Origin: Candidatus Hodarchaeota archaeon
Lineage (GTDB): Archaea; Asgardarchaeota; Heimdallarchaeia; Hodarchaeales; Hodarchaeaceae
Direction of reading: 5' to 3'
Assembly (NCBI GenBank): GCA_016839665.1
Contig: JAEOTU010000153.1
Coordinates: 1-8,390, forward strand
Length of the DNA stretch: 8,390 bases
Made by a program: the position numbers and the translations under genes. Positions 6,754 through 8,390 of the stretch are shown piece by piece. Numbering within the stretch: position 1 is the first letter of the stretch; every line of letters starts with the position of its first letter. Below the pieces are notes generated by a model that worked only from the letters and a program-made list of their open reading frames with translations, did no database searches and had not been told where the DNA came from.

Positions 6754-8247
6754 TTATAGTTTAATAAGACTAAAGAGTGACCCCATTCCTATCCCAATGA
6801 ATGAGAGTGCCGCTCCAGCATATCCAACAGCTTTAGCTCCAACTGTTTTTGCATAATATCGAAGATCACGAGAAACCTCTATCACGATTGATTTTCCCGA
6901 AATGATCCCCTTATCAGGATCTTCAATAGAAATGTTCAACACATGTGTTCCAAACCGATTTGGTCGAAATTGAAGGTTTAATGCATCACCTACTTGAAGA
7001 ATACTGCTCACTAACCGCAGTACATCAATCGGCTCAGTAGTTGAGGAAAAATATAATTCTTTTTCTTTGGAAGGGAGTTTTATTTCCCCAACATCCAACA
7101 GTAGCATTTGAGAAGCATCGTCTGGATCTAGGGAACTCATAGAGGTCTGAACCTGAACGCGAACAGCGCGTTGAACTTCCTTCATGTTTAAAATGAAAAC
7201 TAAAATTCTAAAGGGATCAATGTTCCCTATATGTTTATTTGGATGACAAACTGTGACAAATTCTCCCTTAGTTCGAAGATATCTTAAATTGTCAGTAACT
7301 AACACAAAAATTCGCTGAATTAACTCGAAAATCTGTGGGATTTCGTCTTCAATGTCACGTACCACGGTTGTTAGAGTTTTTAGGGAAATCTCAGAGTCTT
7401 TACCTCTTAAAAAATCATTTAGATATTTTGAATCAATAATCTCATTTAGCTCTCTCTGGAAAATCTCCTCTGTCATTAACTCAGGAATGAATTCCTTAAG
7501 ATAAACCATGAGGAATATTTTTTCTCGAGCACGTTCAAGTCTTGTTTGTTCATCCAAATCTATAAGAAATTTCTCATTAAAACTTCTCACAATCGATCGT
7601 GACCATTCATCCATTTGAATCCGCGTAATAGGGTCGAGGTGAGTGAAAATTGAGTCTGATAAAACGTTATCTAATCGCAAAGAAATACTTTTAGGAGAAT
7701 AATATTTCATCAAGCCACCAGGTTGTAGGACTGATTTATCAGGAAGTTTTAAAAGAAGAGATGCTCCACTCGATATAGCTAGGAGACCTATACTCGCAGT
7801 AAAAATGAAAATAATAGCGAGAGGTATTTCACCGATATTTTCCAATCCTTCGAGAATCATTGCTGAAATAAAAACTAAGAAACTTATAATAACAGATCCG
7901 CTTACAGAATATGATCCACGATACAATAATTTGATGGCAGATTCAACTTCATCAAACCCTTCTACACCTCGAATTAGAAGTCCTGTACTTTCAATTCTCT
8001 TTATTTCCCCATTGAAGACACGTCCCATAAGGAAACCATTAAAACTGAATGGAAGAGCGACTAGAATGAGTACAATATATAATACAAGCGCTATAAGGCG
8101 TGCTGGATGACCCAATTCTGTTTCAGGGGAGAAAATGGCAATAATTAATAATGTGACTGCTAAAAAGATGGGAACAATAGTCAGAAACCAAATACCGACT
8201 TTTCGGCAATAAAAATTCAACAAAGAAATTATATCCATAACAATCAT
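6754..8247 (-). CDS. Multi-pass membrane protein of unknown function with large soluble domain
   Basis: I do not recognise this 497-residue protein. Its architecture is clear: four hydrophobic spans near residues 15-39, 49-75, 112-133 and 141-168, a soluble region of about 300 residues (169-472), and a Gly/Ala-rich final span (473-494). Basic residues before span 1 (YCRK) and between spans 2 and 3 (GRV...EIKRIE...RG) suggest, by the positive-inside rule, that the N-terminus and the soluble region face the cytoplasm. Residues about 190-325 look helical and charged; about 360-460 look beta-rich (RVQVQTSM, LNLQFRPN, GTHVLNISIED, SIVIEVSRD). No catalytic motif or nucleotide-binding loop is visible. 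Two starts are possible: ATG 8247, or ATG 8238 three codons later, which has GGAATGAT ahead of it while 8247 has no room for a site. The MFS gene follows 15 bases later and the repeat-protein gene ends 47 bases upstream, so all three may form one unit. Confidence 0.75.
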   Translation of the reverse strand: MIVMDIISLLNFYCRKVGIWFLTIVPIFLAVTLLIIAIFSPETELGHPARLIALVLYIVLILVALPFSFNGFLMGRVFNGEIKRIESTGLLIRGVEGFDEVESAIKLLYRGSYSVSGSVIISFLVFISAMILEGLENIGEIPLAIIFIFTASIGLLAISSGASLLLKLPDKSVLQPGGLMKYYSPKSISLRLDNVLSDSIFTHLDPITRIQMDEWSRSIVRSFNEKFLIDLDEQTRLERAREKIFLMVYLKEFIPELMTEEIFQRELNEIIDSKYLNDFLRGKDSEISLKTLTTVVRDIEDEIPQIFELIQRIFVLVTDNLRYLRTKGEFVTVCHPNKHIGNIDPFRILVFILNMKEVQRAVRVQVQTSMSSLDPDDASQMLLLDVGEIKLPSKEKELYFSSTTEPIDVLRLVSSILQVGDALNLQFRPNRFGTHVLNISIEDPDKGIISGKSIVIEVSRDLRYYAKTVGAKAVGYAGAALSFIGIGMGSLFSLIKL

Positions 8248-8250
8248 TCC

Positions 8251-8269
8251 AAAAAATCATTCAAATGAT
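8251..8269 (-). promoter_or_regulatory. Small palindrome followed by T6 ahead of the membrane-protein gene
   Basis: On the minus strand ATCATT-tg-AATGAT (8256-8269) runs into six Ts (8256-8251), ending four bases before the ATG at 8247. This lies in the 47-base gap behind the repeat-protein gene. It could terminate that transcript, act as a weak attenuator or be an operator. The stem is short and AT-rich, so its function is uncertain. Confidence 0.3.
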
Positions 8270-8294
8270 GAAATACAATAACGTAAGAGGAATA

Positions 8295-8390
8295 TCACTC
8301 TTCTTCTGATATTTCCGTTTCAAGCTCAGGTTCGACTACTGGTTCAGGTTCAGGTTCGACTACTGGTTCAGGTTCGACTACTGGTTCAGG
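8295..8390 (-). CDS. C-terminal end of an acidic Pro-Glu-Val repeat protein (partial)
   Basis: A minus-strand frame is open from the window's right edge to a TGA at 8295-8297, giving 31 residues. They read as repeats of PEPVVE with one extra PE pair, followed by the acidic end LETEISEEE. The exact triplet periodicity of the DNA repeat, the conserved reading frame and the clean acidic tail support a real coding end. Pro-Glu repeats form extended, stiff, unstructured linkers or tails in many membrane and surface proteins. The functional part lies outside the window, so no role can be assigned. It is on the same strand as the membrane-protein gene, which starts 47 bases downstream. The frame is too short to stand as a gene on its own; its coding status rests on the repeat pattern. 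Confidence 0.7.
   Translation of the reverse strand, partial: PEPVVEPEPVVEPEPEPVVEPELETEISEEE
8328..8387 (-). repeat. 18-bp tandem repeat encoding PEPVVE units
   Basis: On the plus strand an 18-base unit beginning CAGGTTCGACTACTGGTT occurs perfectly at 8328, 8352 and 8370, with an extra hexamer CAGGTT at 8346-8351; the array continues past the window edge. The copies are identical at the DNA level, including third codon positions, which points to recent expansion by slippage or unequal exchange. Changes in multiples of 18 or 6 bases keep the reading frame. Confidence 0.85.

Noticed and set aside
7805..8110. A 101-codon plus-strand frame opposite the unknown membrane protein
   Set aside because: It is antisense to membrane-span coding sequence, with a low-complexity basic translation typical of such shadows.
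8328..8387. CRISPR-like array at the right edge
   Set aside because: The 18-base units are directly adjacent with no unique spacers and keep a coding frame, so this is a protein-coding tandem repeat.

Overview
The window is AT-rich DNA with a compact prokaryotic layout that looks archaeal. The signs are GTG/ATG starts with occasional GGTG-type ribosome binding sites, AT-rich TATA-like boxes 20-50 bases ahead of several starts, a T-rich tract instead of a strong GC hairpin behind one gene, and gene families common in archaea: an HdrB-type CCG-domain protein, a double-length M48 protease, a stand-alone PHP protein and a short SWIM zinc-finger protein. An Asgard-type or related AT-rich archaeon fits, but that is inference; there is no rRNA or other marker gene here to settle it.

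Layout. (1) 3-1804, plus strand: the end of a CCG/HdrB-like iron-sulfur protein whose start lies outside the window, then a nitrilase-superfamily hydrolase 59 bases later, probably co-transcribed. (2) 1845-3626, minus strand: a long M48 (HtpX-like) membrane metalloprotease, convergent with the hydrolase across a 40-base gap that carries its T-rich terminator. (3) 3627-3882: a divergent promoter region with TATA-like boxes and two AT-rich palindromes. (4) 3883-4536, plus: a PHP-family metal-dependent phosphoesterase, followed by an 11-bp hairpin. (5) 4537-4873: a gene-poor gap of 337 bases. (6) 4874-5404, plus: a small SWIM zinc-finger protein with an unrecognised C-terminal half. (7) 8390-5425, minus: the acidic Pro-Glu-Val repeat tail of a gene that enters from the right, a 497-residue membrane protein of unknown function, and an MFS transporter 15 bases behind it.

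How the genes work together. The strand switches divide the window into short independent units, and no single pathway joins them. The Fe-S protein/hydrolase pair and the repeat protein/membrane protein/transporter trio are the only plausible operons. I see no defence system, CRISPR array, mobile element, tRNA or rRNA. The parts least explained by known families are the minus-strand trio, the extra C-terminal domain of the M48 protein and the C-terminal half of the SWIM protein.
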